A stretch of 64,000 nt of DNA from Halogeometricum pallidum JCM 14848 (GCF_000337095.1 NZ_AOIV01000004.1:21021-85020); one strand, 5' to 3'; shown: positions 7,196 to 15,920, numbered from the stretch's first letter. The notes: a model not told the origin generated them from the letters alone. A program made the numbers and translations.

Positions 7196-9529
7196 ATGAC
7201 CTCCGCTCCACCCGACGACGACGGACTCGACGCCTGTGAGGTCCTCCTCGACCGATACCGCGCCGCCCTCCGCGACCGCTCGGACGACTCGCCGGCGGCG
7301 GACGCCCGCGAGTCGTGGCGGGCGTTCGTCGGCGAGCACCACGGTTCCGTGTTCGACCAGTTGGCCGACGAGTCCGAACGCGGGTCGCAGTCCGCGAACG
7401 GGTCTCCGACGCTTCCGAACGACGCCGACGGCGTCGCCCGCGAGGTGTTCGTCCGAACGCTCGCGTTCGATTTCCTCCTCTCGACGCTCTCGGCCGCCGC
7501 CGAACGCGAGTTCTCGGTCGCGGTGGCTCCGATTGGCCCGTCCGTTCCCGGGGGTCGCTCCGACCTCCTCGCCGCGTTCGACGCCGTTCACGAGTCGGTT
7601 CGCTCCGACCTCCCGCCCGCGGTGCGGACCGAGGCGGACGAGGCGGCGGGCGCGTTCGTCCGCGAGTCGGACCCGGCGGCCGTCGCCGAACTCCACCGCC
7701 GGACCGTCCCGCGCCCCACGAGACGCGCTTTCGGCCGCTACGACACGCCTCCCGGACTGGCCGAACTCGCGGTCGAGAGCGTTCGAGGCGGCGGACCGAA
7801 CGAGTTCGATGACGCCCTCGTCCTCGACCCAGGATGCGGCGCGGGCGCGTTCCTCGCCGCCGCGGCGCGGGCGAAGCGAGACGCGTTCGCCGCAGGCGAC
7901 GCTCCTGACTCCGATACTGACCGCGACGCCGACCCGGCGACGGTCGCCCGGCGAATCGCAGAGTCGGTCCGCGGGTTCGACGTGAACCCCGTCGCCGTCC
8001 GCGCCTCCCGCCTCGCACTCGTCCTCGCCCTCCGTCCGCTCCTCCGCCGGGACGGCGTCTCCTCGTTCGCCCCGCGAGTCGTTCTCGCGGACGCGACGGA
8101 GGCGACGGCCGACGACGCGCCTCTGGACGGCGCGCGCGCGGACGTCCTCCTCGGCAACCCGCCGTGGCTGACGTGGGACTCGCTGACGCCGCGGGTGAAA
8201 GACCGCTGGCGCGAGGGGCCGATGGCCGACCCGGCCCTCGACCTGTTCCCGCACCGCGGGCGCGAGGCCCGACTCGGCCACGCGAACGACGACCTCTCCG
8301 TCCCGTACGCGTGGACCTGCGTCCACCGCTTCCTCCGCGACGGCGGCCGCGCGGCGTTCGTTCTCAAACGCGATCTGATGACGGGACCGGCGGGCGAACT
8401 CCTCCGCCGGCGCCGCGTCGGCGACCGGCCGCTGTCGATGCGCCGCGTCCACGACTTCGGGTCGCTGTCGCCGTTCGGCCGCGAGGTCGACGCCGGAACC
8501 GCGCTGTACCGTCTGGACGTAGATGCACCCGGGGGCGCCGACGCGCCCGACGACTCCGCGACCGAGGACGTCGAGATTCCGGCCACGAGGTGGTCTCGCA
8601 CCGACAGCGTACAGTCGGCGTTCGGGTCGCTGTCGGACCTCCGCCGGACGCTCGCCGCCGAGGAGACGGCGTTCGTCGCCGCCGACCCGACGACCGAGGC
8701 GTCGCCGTGGATTCGCGCGGACGCCGAACGGGCGGCGCTCGGTCCCTCGGAGTACCGCATCCGACACGGCGTGAAGGACGACGCCAAGGCGGTGTACGCC
8801 CTCGACCGCGAGACCATCGAGGCCCACGATATCGAACCCGACCACGTCTACCCGTACCTGAAATCCAAGCACGTCGTGAAGTACGGCCTGTTCGGCCATG
8901 ACAGACACCTCGTCCCCCAGCGACTCGCCGGCGAGGACAACGAGGAGGCCCTGCGTCGCGAGGCGCCGAACACGTACGCCTACCTCGATGCGAACCGCGA
9001 GCGACTGGAGTCCCGCGGGTCCTCGTGGTTCGACGGCGGCCCCTTCTACTCGCTGTTCGGCCTCGGACCGTACACGTGGGCCGACTACAAGGTCGTCTGG
9101 TGCCGCCTCGGCTATAAACCTCACTTCGCCGTCGTCTCCACCGTCGAGGACCCCCTCCTCGGCGAGAAACCCGTCGTCCCCGGCGACCACTGCATGTTCG
9201 TCGGCACCGACGACGAACGCGAGGCCCACTACCTCTGCGGTCTGCTGAACTCCGCGCCGTACCAGCGCTGTCTGCGCGACATCTCCTCCGGCGGGAAGTC
9301 GAGTCTCTCGAAGTCGACCGTCTCCCGACTGGCGATGCCCGAGTGGGAGGCCTCGGAGCGACAGGACGCCCTCGCCGAGGCGTCGATGGCGGCCCACCGA
9401 ATCGTCCCCGACCACGTCGACTGTTCGAAGCGGGCGTACAACGCGAAGGCCGTCCCGGAACTCGACGCCGTACAGGCGCGCGTCGACCGAGTCGCCGAGC
9501 GGGTTCTGGCCGCCCGCGACGACCAATGA
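7196..9529 (+). CDS. Stand-alone N6-adenine DNA methyltransferase (Eco57I/TaqI-like)
   Basis: A 777-residue protein with a SAM-binding motif I LVLDPGCGAGAFLAAA near 209-224 and catalytic motif NPPW at 321-324, the signature of gamma-class adenine-N6 methylases. Residues 1-190 are helical and acidic with no nuclease motif recognised (no PD-xxK-like cluster at the N-terminus). Residues about 530-770 look like a TaqI-type target-recognition region (for example YPYLKSKHVVKYGLFG and GKSSLSKSTV). No restriction gene is adjacent; the neighbours are the XPB-like helicase (130 bases upstream) and tRNA-Tyr. It could be an orphan methylase, one half of a type IIG-like enzyme that lost its nuclease, or part of a helicase-methylase unit. 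Confidence 0.82.
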   Translation: MTSAPPDDDGLDACEVLLDRYRAALRDRSDDSPAADARESWRAFVGEHHGSVFDQLADESERGSQSANGSPTLPNDADGVAREVFVRTLAFDFLLSTLSAAAEREFSVAVAPIGPSVPGGRSDLLAAFDAVHESVRSDLPPAVRTEADEAAGAFVRESDPAAVAELHRRTVPRPTRRAFGRYDTPPGLAELAVESVRGGGPNEFDDALVLDPGCGAGAFLAAAARAKRDAFAAGDAPDSDTDRDADPATVARRIAESVRGFDVNPVAVRASRLALVLALRPLLRRDGVSSFAPRVVLADATEATADDAPLDGARADVLLGNPPWLTWDSLTPRVKDRWREGPMADPALDLFPHRGREARLGHANDDLSVPYAWTCVHRFLRDGGRAAFVLKRDLMTGPAGELLRRRRVGDRPLSMRRVHDFGSLSPFGREVDAGTALYRLDVDAPGGADAPDDSATEDVEIPATRWSRTDSVQSAFGSLSDLRRTLAAEETAFVAADPTTEASPWIRADAERAALGPSEYRIRHGVKDDAKAVYALDRETIEAHDIEPDHVYPYLKSKHVVKYGLFGHDRHLVPQRLAGEDNEEALRREAPNTYAYLDANRERLESRGSSWFDGGPFYSLFGLGPYTWADYKVVWCRLGYKPHFAVVSTVEDPLLGEKPVVPGDHCMFVGTDDEREAHYLCGLLNSAPYQRCLRDISSGGKSSLSKSTVSRLAMPEWEASERQDALAEASMAAHRIVPDHVDCSKRAYNAKAVPELDAVQARVDRVAERVLAARDDQ

Positions 9530-9533
9530 GTAA

Positions 9534-9541
9534 TTCTTAAG
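9534..9541 (+). promoter_or_regulatory. TATA box of tRNA-Tyr
   Basis: TTCTTAAG ends 28 bases before the first tRNA base; it overlaps the region just after the methyltransferase stop codon. Confidence 0.55.
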
Positions 9542-9569
9542 TCCGGCGACGGCGCTACGAGTAGACGGG

Positions 9570-9643
9570 CCGCCCTTAGCTCAGACTGGTAGAGCAGCCG
9601 ACTGTAGATCGGCTTGCCCCCCGTTCAAATCGGGGAGGGCGGA
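9570..9643 (+). tRNA. tRNA-Tyr (anticodon GTA)
   Basis: Full cloverleaf of 74 bases. The acceptor stem pairs CCGCCCT with AGGGCGG, discriminator A. The anticodon arm is GCCGA-CTGTAGA-TCGGC with anticodon GTA, and the T arm is CCCCG-TTCAAAT-CGGGG. CCA is not encoded and no intron is seen. Confidence 0.96.
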
Positions 9644-9896
9644 CTGAACCTCAAAACCGGGAGCGGAGTGACCGGTGTTGGGTGTGAGGGACTTCTCGAC
9701 CCGATTTTAAGCGGGCGAGCGCAGGAAACAGCCCGGAACACCTTTTGTCGGCTCGAATCCTAAGGATAGGCCTCTGGACCTCTTCTGTCGTCGTCAGTTC
9801 GCGAGCGAAGTGAGCGTACGCTGACGAACTATCGCGCCGACGTCTGCCGCGTTGCGCCGGCGAGCGCGGGCCGAAAGAATGGAAACGGTGGGTAGA
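9644..9896. other. Intergenic spacer after tRNA-Tyr with a hairpin
   Basis: No gene is seen. TCGTCAG at 9791-9797 pairs with CTGACGA at 9821-9827, a 7-bp stem over a 23-base loop that holds the near-palindromic GCGAGCGAAGTGAGCGTACG. It may end transcripts of the convergent Tat-protein gene or the tRNA. Confidence 0.4.
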
Positions 9897-10466
9897 CTAC
9901 GTCGGGTCCAGCAGTCCCGCGACCGCACACAGGAGGTTCCCGAGGAGGTTCCCCTCGCCTGCGACGGCGACGATGTCTATCTCGATGGTCGACGTCGACA
10001 CCTGCAGGCCGAGCAGGTCCAGGAATATCTCGCCGACGTCGAGGTTGAGTATTGGGCACTCGCCCGACCCGTCCGGGCTGAGAACGCTGAGCACGTCGCT
10101 CAGGGCGCCGAGCACGGTCTGGAACGTCTGGTTTATGGTCTGTGTCGGATTCTGCGTGAGCTTCCCCTTGAGTCGTCCGCTGGCGACCAGTTCGTCGTTC
10201 TCGTTGACTTCGAGGTCGGTGAGGATGAGTTGACCGTTGAACGTCGCGTTCTCGCCGACGGTGAACGCGTCGTTGACGATGTCGGTGTTCTCCTCGAGCG
10301 TCCCGCTCTTCTCGACGTCGAACGTCAAACGCTGGAAACCGCCGCCCTGACTCTCCTGTGCCGCCGCCGATCCGCTCGCCGCGGCGCCGCCCCCGCCGAT
10401 GACGCCGGCCGCCGCGAGTAGTTTGAGCACGCTCCGCCTGTCCGTCTTCTCGATGTCATCTTTCAT
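9897..10466 (-). CDS. Tat-exported protein of unknown function
   Basis: A 189-residue protein with a twin-arginine signal: DRRSVLKLLAAAGVIGG at about residues 9-25, then an Ala-rich stretch ending AAAQE, so cleavage after SAAAQ near residue 37 is likely. The mature part has many beta-strand-like segments (FQRLTFDVEKSGTLEENTDI, ATFNGQLILTDLEVNENDEL) and two cysteines, CPILNLDVG and LLCAVAG, that could pair. Proteins of this general form, with repeated low-charge LLG stretches, are common haloarchaeal secreted proteins. No function can be given. No lipobox is present, so it is probably released or wall-associated. Confidence 0.78.
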   Translation of the reverse strand: MKDDIEKTDRRSVLKLLAAAGVIGGGGAAASGSAAAQESQGGGFQRLTFDVEKSGTLEENTDIVNDAFTVGENATFNGQLILTDLEVNENDELVASGRLKGKLTQNPTQTINQTFQTVLGALSDVLSVLSPDGSGECPILNLDVGEIFLDLLGLQVSTSTIEIDIVAVAGEGNLLGNLLCAVAGLLDPT

Positions 10467-10891
10467 GGTGTTACCCGACTCGTGCCACCGAAGGCAGCGA
10501 CAAAGGCGTGGTGGCCAAATTGGACATATATACGATTATAACCGGAGACTTTCACTTGATACATACTCTAGAGGCAAAAAGTAGCGGAAGAAATCCAGTT
10601 GTAAAATCTATCTCACGGCAACTAACGTCAGTCCGCGGCGTCACTGTTCCGAACATCCCCCTTCGGGGTCGTGGGTCCAGGGGCCGCCGCCGCGACTGGT
10701 GCATCTGGTCGGCCGCGTAGACCGAAAGCAGTCGCACTGGGACGAATGATTCCGTGCCGTTCGTTCACAATCGAGCGTTCGCCCACACCGAACGAAACGG
10801 TTTCGGCTGCGCACCGTGCCAATCGCTAGCTCTATACCACGATATATTCAACATATTTCACTTTAAGGTCCTCCAGTCACAAGCCGGATGT
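10467..10891. other. 425-base spacer between divergent genes
   Basis: No gene recognised. The half nearest the Tat protein gene is AT-rich (ACATATATACGATTATAACC at 10524-10543). Further on, CCGTTCGTT near 10751 and AACGAAACGG near 10791 form an imperfect inverted repeat. A TATA box CTTTAAGG at 10861-10868 serves the next gene. Nothing resembling a stable RNA gene was recognised. Confidence 0.5.
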
Positions 10892-11173
10892 ATGAGCGTC
10901 GAAACAACCGCGCCAACGCGTGTCGTCGTCCGTAAGGCCATGAACGATCATCACACAATGACCGTCGAAGTCGAGCGATCGAACGAGACACGTCACCTCG
11001 TCGACTATGCAGACTCCGACCTCCGCGACACCCTCGCGGCGCTGCCCTCGGGGACGACCATCCCGGTATCGCTCTCGCGCGTCGGCGCCCGGTCGAACGT
11101 CTGGCGCGTCGAGTCGCTCCACCGCCAGGCGCCCGTCGGCGGTCCGAACCGGGCCGCACCCGCGTCGAACTGA
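10892..11173 (+). CDS. Small haloarchaeal protein, paralogue of the gene at 39017
   Basis: A 93-residue protein of unknown function. Its core, MNDHHTMTVEVERSNETR then DTLAALPSGTTIPVSLS and NVWRVESL, matches the 39017-39361 protein position by position (MNDHGAMTVRVEASNEVR, HTLARLPTGATVPLKME, NAWRVTEL). The pattern suggests a compact beta-rich fold. Both ends are unconserved between the two paralogues. The ATG at 10892 has a TATA box 30 bases upstream; the frame is open from 10754 but that part is not protein-like. No partner is seen next to it. Confidence 0.75.
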   Translation: MSVETTAPTRVVVRKAMNDHHTMTVEVERSNETRHLVDYADSDLRDTLAALPSGTTIPVSLSRVGARSNVWRVESLHRQAPVGGPNRAAPASN

Positions 11174-11288
11174 CGGCGCCGACCGCTCGCCGCCCGGCGA
11201 GACCCGCTCGGACGACGCTCTCCACCGTTCCGTAGGCCGCTCTTTCTTTCCCTCTCTTTCCTCTCGACGCGACCGACTCCCGTCTCTT

Positions 11289-11705
11289 CTACTGCACGTC
11301 CGCCGCTCCGTCCCCGTGCGGGAGCGACAGCACCGTCGCCCCGCCGGTCACCACGGCCGCCTCGTCGACGCGCGCCGTCGTCTCCGCGCGCAGTCGGTCG
11401 CCACTCAGTTCCTCGACCACCTCGGCCGTCGCCCGCACCTCGTCGCCCGGACGGACCGGCCGCTCGAACGAAAGGTCTTGCGCGCGGTAGACGATGTCGC
11501 CGGGCAGTTTCGCCACCGCCGCACTGAGGACGGAGGCGGCTATCATCCCGTGTGCGACCCGGCCGCCGAACGTCGTTTCGGCGGCGTAGGATTCGTCGAG
11601 GTGGATGGGGTTCTCGTCGCCTGAGAGGGCGGCGAATTCGTCAATCGTCGATTCGGTGACGCGGAGCGACGCCTCGGCGGCGTCGCCGACTGTCGCAACT
11701 GGCAT
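11289..11705 (-). CDS. MaoC-like (R)-specific enoyl-CoA hydratase family protein
   Basis: Hotdog-fold protein of 138 residues. The hydratase motif is visible: FAALSGDENPIHLDESYA with the conserved Asp and His, followed by GRVAHGMIAASVLSA. Such enzymes hydrate trans-enoyl-CoA in fatty-acid or polyhydroxyalkanoate metabolism. The frame stays open upstream to a GTG at 11780 that overlaps the cupin stop codon by four bases (GTGA), which would add 25 non-conserved residues; ATG 11705 starts directly at the conserved MPVATVGD. Either way the gene follows the cupin gene on the same strand and is probably cotranscribed with it. Confidence 0.85.
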   Translation of the reverse strand: MPVATVGDAAEASLRVTESTIDEFAALSGDENPIHLDESYAAETTFGGRVAHGMIAASVLSAAVAKLPGDIVYRAQDLSFERPVRPGDEVRATAEVVEELSGDRLRAETTARVDEAAVVTGGATVLSLPHGDGAADVQ

Positions 11706-11773
11706 ACCGGGGTGTCGGCCGCCACCGACTTCGCTACTCGGGTCGTCGTCCGCCACAACCTCTCTCCGTCCGG

Positions 11774-12298
11774 TCACCACTCCTCGCGCGGCGGCGGGTC
11801 CGTCACCACCTCGCCGCAGTCCGGACAGCGAAGCGCGTCCTCACCGTCGCTCGAGACGGGTCGCGTGTCCCCGCGTCCGCACTCGGGGCACGTCGCGGGG
11901 ACGCGAACGTCCGAGCCGTCTCGCGGCGCACCGATGGCGAGGAGCACGAGAGCGGAATCGCCCGCGTTGCGTCCGGCTTGGAATTCGCCAGGTGCGAACC
12001 GAATCGCCCCGCCCGATTCGACGACGACTTCCGAGGCGGCGTCCGGGCCGCCGCCGTCGCTCGCGCCTCGCTCACCGACGCGCCAGCCGAGTGTCTCGAA
12101 CGTCGCCTCGCCGGCGAGAACGACGAACACCTCTTCTTGCTCCGGGTGCGCGTGAAGTCCGGAGAGTCGCTCACCGGTCGCCAGCCGATAACGGTTGAGC
12201 GCCACGCCGTCCGTTTCGAGGGGGTCAGACAGGCTCCGACGCTCGACGCCCGTCTCGTAGGGGGACGGTTCCACCGGGTCGATGTCGACTCGTTCCAC
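11774..12298 (-). CDS. Cupin-domain protein with C-terminal zinc ribbon
   Basis: A 174-residue protein. Residues about 35-125 form a cupin barrel with metal-binding motif GLHAHPEQEEVFVVLAGEA and the second motif region RFAPGEFQAGRN. The last 45 residues hold two Cys pairs, CPECGRGDTRP and CPDCGEVV, a zinc ribbon. Small-molecule binding or isomerase activity is possible but not deducible. The chosen start is GTG 12298, since the TATA-like AAATATATGC at 12324-12333 sits about 30 bases upstream; a TTG at 12325 would place the TATA inside the gene. It is upstream of the MaoC-like gene and divergent from the thioesterase gene. Confidence 0.8.
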   Translation of the reverse strand: MERVDIDPVEPSPYETGVERRSLSDPLETDGVALNRYRLATGERLSGLHAHPEQEEVFVVLAGEATFETLGWRVGERGASDGGGPDAASEVVVESGGAIRFAPGEFQAGRNAGDSALVLLAIGAPRDGSDVRVPATCPECGRGDTRPVSSDGEDALRCPDCGEVVTDPPPREEW

Positions 12299-12414
12299 AG
12301 GGTTCGGTTCTCGGCACCGGGGCAAATATATGCGTGTGGCGACCTACCGACGCGCTTCCATCCCCGCCGCCCCCGACCGGCGGAATTTAGCGTCCCGCCG
12401 GCGACTACCCTGAC

Positions 12415-12807
12415 GTGACAGATTTCATCTACGAGAGTGAACTGAAGGTCCGTTTCCGCGATCTCGACCCGCTCGGACACGTAAATAACGCCGTCTACGC
12501 CAGTTACTGCGAACAGGCCCGAATCGAGTTCTTCCGGGAGGCGTTCGACATCGAGGAGGTGAACACCGTGCTCGCGAACATCGAGATAGACTACCGCCGG
12601 CCGATCGACGGACTCGGTGAACTCACCGTCGCCCTCGACGTGACCGAAATCGGGAACTCCTCGTTCGAGATGTCCTACGAACTCCGGTTCGACGGCGACG
12701 TGGTCGCCACCGCCTCCACCGTATTGGTCGTCATCGACCCGGAGACGACCAAGCCCACCCGGGTCCCCGACGAGTGGCGCGAGGCCGTCGAGGAACTGCG
12801 GGGCTGA
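12415..12807 (+). CDS. Acyl-CoA thioesterase, 4HBT/FadM hotdog family
   Basis: Predicted to hydrolyse acyl-CoA thioesters. The 130-residue protein has the family signature VRFRDLDPLGHVNNAVYASY at about residues 11-30, with Asp-17 as the usual catalytic residue, and the later helix-strand pattern (IEIDYRRPIDGLGELTVAL). GTG at 12415 is the start; no upstream ATG is in frame nearby. It is divergent from the cupin/MaoC pair and lies 68 bases before queD. The substrate is unknown. Confidence 0.88.
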   Translation: MTDFIYESELKVRFRDLDPLGHVNNAVYASYCEQARIEFFREAFDIEEVNTVLANIEIDYRRPIDGLGELTVALDVTEIGNSSFEMSYELRFDGDVVATASTVLVVIDPETTKPTRVPDEWREAVEELRG

Positions 12808-12875
12808 AACGGCGGACGGCGAGGGGAACGCCGCCGAAGCGGCGGACTTTTCAACTTCTCGAATAATCTTCCAGT

Positions 12876-13361
12876 ATGACCGAGAACATACTGGAGTCGG
12901 AACGGAGTCGTAACGACTCCGCCGACCGTCCGTCGCTCGCGACCCGGGCGGGCGAACGCGTCCTCCGAATCGGGGCGGACCGGCCGATTCGCATCAGCGC
13001 CGGTCACCGACTCCTCCACCACGACGGGAAGTGCAGTCGCCCGCACGGCCACAACTACGAGATAGCCGTCGAGGTGACGGGCGCGTTGCGCGAGGAGGGG
13101 TGGGTCGTCGACAAGGGCGCGGTGACGGACGTGATAGACGAGTGGGACCACCGCTTCCTCGTGGAGTCCGGCGACCCGCTTATCGAGGCGTTCGAGGCCA
13201 GCGGCGACGGCGACTCGCTGGTCGTCCTCGACGCCCCGCCGACGGCCGAGGTGATGGCCGTCCTCCTCGAAGAGGAACTGCTGGCCCGCCTCCCGGACAC
13301 CGTCTCCGACGTGGCCGTCGAGGTGGCCGAAACGGGCGAACTCCGCGCGAGTCACCGATAA
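12876..13361 (+). CDS. queD: 6-carboxytetrahydropterin synthase QueD
   Basis: Converts dihydroneopterin triphosphate to 6-carboxy-tetrahydropterin in preQ0 synthesis, which in archaea feeds archaeosine in tRNA. The 161-residue protein has zinc ligands H44, H57 and H59 (AGHRLLHHDGK and RPHGHNY), the catalytic Cys-53, and the WDHRFL motif. About 30 extra residues precede the conserved core, an acidic haloarchaeal extension. Its TAA stop overlaps the queE ATG by one base, so the two are translationally linked. Confidence 0.95.
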   Translation: MTENILESERSRNDSADRPSLATRAGERVLRIGADRPIRISAGHRLLHHDGKCSRPHGHNYEIAVEVTGALREEGWVVDKGAVTDVIDEWDHRFLVESGDPLIEAFEASGDGDSLVVLDAPPTAEVMAVLLEEELLARLPDTVSDVAVEVAETGELRASHR

Positions 13362-14134
13362 TGCCCGTCTCCTCCGACGTCGACCGCTCCGAGAGCGCCC
13401 CGGACGGTCCCGCCCTTCCGATAAACGAACTGTTCGCGTCGCTGCAGGGCGAGGGTAAACTCGCCGGCGTGCCGAGCACGTTCGTCCGCACCAGCGGGTG
13501 CAACCTCCGGTGTTGGTTCTGCGACTCCTATCACACCTCCTGGGACCCGACGCACGCCTGGATGGGCGTCGACGAACTCGTCGACGACGTCGAGGCCCGC
13601 GACCCGGACCACGTCGTCCTCACCGGCGGCGAACCCCTCGTCCACGACGAGAGCGCGACGCTCCTCCGCGAACTGGACGAACGGGGCTACCACGTCACCG
13701 TCGAGACGAACGGCACCGTCGTCCCCGACGCGCCGATGGACCTCGCCTCCGTCAGCCCGAAACTCTCCACCTCGACGCCGACGCCCGCCAACGCGCCCGA
13801 GGGCGTCGACGTGGGCGAGTGGGAGGCGCGCCACGAGGAGCGCCGAATCGACCTCGACCCGCTCTCGACGCTGGTCGAGCGACACGACTTTCAGTTGAAG
13901 TTCGTCGTCACCGGTCCCGACGACATGCCCGAAATCGAAAGCCTGCTCGACGATTTGCGCGGCGTCGCGGCCGCCGAGATACGCGACGCCGACGTGCTCC
14001 TCATGCCCGAGGGGCAGACCCGCGAGCAGTTGGCGGCGACGCGGAACGTCGTCGCTGACCTCGCAGTCGAACACGGCTACCGCTACACGCCGCGTCTCCA
14101 CGTCGACCTGTGGAACGACGCGCCCGAGACCTGA
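13361..14134 (+). CDS. queE: 7-carboxy-7-deazaguanine synthase QueE (radical SAM)
   Basis: Radical SAM enzyme that contracts 6-carboxytetrahydropterin to 7-carboxy-7-deazaguanine. The 257-residue protein has the cluster motif CNLRCWFC (C47, C51, C54), the LQGEG segment typical of QueE, and the GGEPL motif. It starts inside the queD stop codon and is followed by queC after 66 bases, forming a queD-queE-queC unit. GTP cyclohydrolase and archaeosine transglycosylase genes are not in the window. Confidence 0.95.
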   Translation: MPVSSDVDRSESAPDGPALPINELFASLQGEGKLAGVPSTFVRTSGCNLRCWFCDSYHTSWDPTHAWMGVDELVDDVEARDPDHVVLTGGEPLVHDESATLLRELDERGYHVTVETNGTVVPDAPMDLASVSPKLSTSTPTPANAPEGVDVGEWEARHEERRIDLDPLSTLVERHDFQLKFVVTGPDDMPEIESLLDDLRGVAAAEIRDADVLLMPEGQTREQLAATRNVVADLAVEHGYRYTPRLHVDLWNDAPET

Positions 14135-14200
14135 CTCGCGACGACCGAGACGACTCACCCGACACGCTACGCCGCCGACCACACTTCACACATCACGACG

Positions 14201-14929
14201 ATGACCGACACGACCCAACCCGACACCCCCACCGACGAAACCGGACAGACCGCCGTCGTCCTCCTCTCCGGCGGCATGGACAGCGCCACGACTGCCTACG
14301 AGGCGAAGGCCCGCGGCTACGACCTCTACTGTCTGCACACCTCCTACGGACAGAAGACCGAGGCCAAGGAGTACGACTGCGCGCGGCGACTCGCCGACGA
14401 CCTGGACGCCGCGGATTTCCTGCACATCGAGACGGACCACCTCTCCGAAATCGGCGCGTCGAGCCTCACCGACGACGAGATGGCCGTCGACGACGCCGAC
14501 ATGGAGAGCGAGGAGGTTCCCACCTCCTACGTCCCGTTCAGGAACGCCAACCTCCTCTCGATGGCCGTCTCCTACGCCGAGGCGAACGGCTGTTCGGCCG
14601 TCTTCGTCGGCGCGCACTCGGAGGACTACGCGGGCTACCCCGACTGCCGACCCGAGTTCTTCGAGGCGTTCGAGACGATGGTCGAGGTGGGGACGAAGCC
14701 CGAGACGGAAATCGAGATAGAGGTTCCGTTCGTCACCGACTCGAAGACCGACATCGCCCGACGCGGCCGCGAACTCGGCGTCCCGTTCGAGCACACGTGG
14801 TCGTGTTACCGGGACGAGGCGCCCGCCTGCGGGACCTGCGACTCCTGCGCGTATCGCCTGCAGGCGTTCCGAAACGTCGGAACACGCGACCCCATCGAGT
14901 ACGCCGAGCGACCGGAGTACGCCGAGTAG
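14201..14929 (+). CDS. queC: 7-cyano-7-deazaguanine synthase QueC
   Basis: ATP-dependent conversion of 7-carboxy-7-deazaguanine to preQ0. The 242-residue protein has the PP-loop SGGMDS at 23-28 and the C-terminal zinc site CYRDEAPACGTCDSC. Residues 1-16 are a Thr/Asp-rich haloarchaeal extension. It is the third gene of the que set. A hairpin at 15016-15038 follows it before the next gene. Confidence 0.96.
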   Translation: MTDTTQPDTPTDETGQTAVVLLSGGMDSATTAYEAKARGYDLYCLHTSYGQKTEAKEYDCARRLADDLDAADFLHIETDHLSEIGASSLTDDEMAVDDADMESEEVPTSYVPFRNANLLSMAVSYAEANGCSAVFVGAHSEDYAGYPDCRPEFFEAFETMVEVGTKPETEIEIEVPFVTDSKTDIARRGRELGVPFEHTWSCYRDEAPACGTCDSCAYRLQAFRNVGTRDPIEYAERPEYAE

Positions 14930-15015
14930 TCCGCTCCCTTTTCGCCTCCGTGTCGAACGACGCTTGCGGCGGTCCGCGTCCGTGGGATCGGTTCCGCCGC
15001 GAGCGCTCAGCCATC

Positions 15016-15038
15016 GAGGGGAAACTCTACTTCCCCTC
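15016..15038. terminator. Hairpin after queC
   Basis: GAGGGGAA and TTCCCCTC pair perfectly over a 7-base loop. It lies between queC and the methyltransferase gene, about 20 bases before the latter's GTG start, so it may end que transcripts or structure a leader. Confidence 0.4.
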
Positions 15039-15057
15039 ACACCGCTAACCGACGGGC

Positions 15058-15855
15058 GTGAGCGACGACCGAGACGAGGACAAGCGGGAGACGGCGAGGC
15101 GGTTCGGCGCCGCCGCGTCGGCGTACTTCGAGAGCGCCGTCCACCGGGACGGCGAGGACCTGCGAACGCTCGCGTCGTGGTGCGCGGACGCGACCCGAGC
15201 GCTCGACGTGGCCACCGGCGGCGGCCACACCGCGGGCGCCCTCGCCGAGGCGGGCGTGCCGCGCGTCGTCGCGGCGGACGCGGCGCCCGAGATGGTCGCC
15301 ACGGCGGTCCGCGAGTACGGCGTCGCGGGCGTCGCCGCGGACGCCGAGCGACTCCCGTTCGCCGCCGACGCCTTCGACGCGGTGACCTGCCGCATCGCGG
15401 CGCACCACTTCCCGGACCCGAAGACGTTCGTCGACGAAGTCGCGCGGGTCCTCGAACCCGGGGGCGTCCTCGCCTTCGAGGACAACGTCGCTCCCGAAGA
15501 CGAGGAACTCGCGGCGTGGCTGAACGGCGTCGAACGCCTCCGCGACCCCACGCACGTCGCCCTGCGCTCGGTGTCCGAGTGGACGGACCTGTTCGAGGGT
15601 GCCGGCATGACGGTCGAGGAGACGGCGGGTGCGAAACTCACGCTGAATTTCGACGCGTGGGTCGAACGGACCGGAGTCGCGGACGAAGACGTCGCCGAAC
15701 TGCACCGCCGATTCCGGGAGGCGCCCGACGGCACGCACGACCGGTTCGAGGTCGAGTTCGAGGGTGACGGAAAACCAACGGACGGCAGGGATAGCTCCCG
15801 AGCGGTCGTCTCGTGGGAGAATCCAAAAGCGGTGATGCGCATCCGAAAGCGCTGA
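15058..15855 (+). CDS. Class I SAM-dependent methyltransferase
   Basis: A 265-residue UbiE/Methyltransf_11-type enzyme. It has motif I ALDVATGGGHTAGALAE (about 50-66), an acidic loop VVAADAAPEM, motif CRIAAHHFPDPKTFVDEV and the post-motif VLEPGGVLAFEDN. The acceptor cannot be told; relatives act on quinones, lipids or other small molecules. The start is GTG 15058, taken because the upstream sequence holds a hairpin and no in-frame ATG. It lies in the same direction as the que genes and thiC but is separated by spacers, so an operon is uncertain. Confidence 0.87.
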   Translation: MSDDRDEDKRETARRFGAAASAYFESAVHRDGEDLRTLASWCADATRALDVATGGGHTAGALAEAGVPRVVAADAAPEMVATAVREYGVAGVAADAERLPFAADAFDAVTCRIAAHHFPDPKTFVDEVARVLEPGGVLAFEDNVAPEDEELAAWLNGVERLRDPTHVALRSVSEWTDLFEGAGMTVEETAGAKLTLNFDAWVERTGVADEDVAELHRRFREAPDGTHDRFEVEFEGDGKPTDGRDSSRAVVSWENPKAVMRIRKR

Positions 15856-15920
15856 TACGGGTTCGGCGACGCGAGACGAATCCGCAGGCGCCGACTCCGA
15901 CTTCCGCTCGCTCGCGCCAA

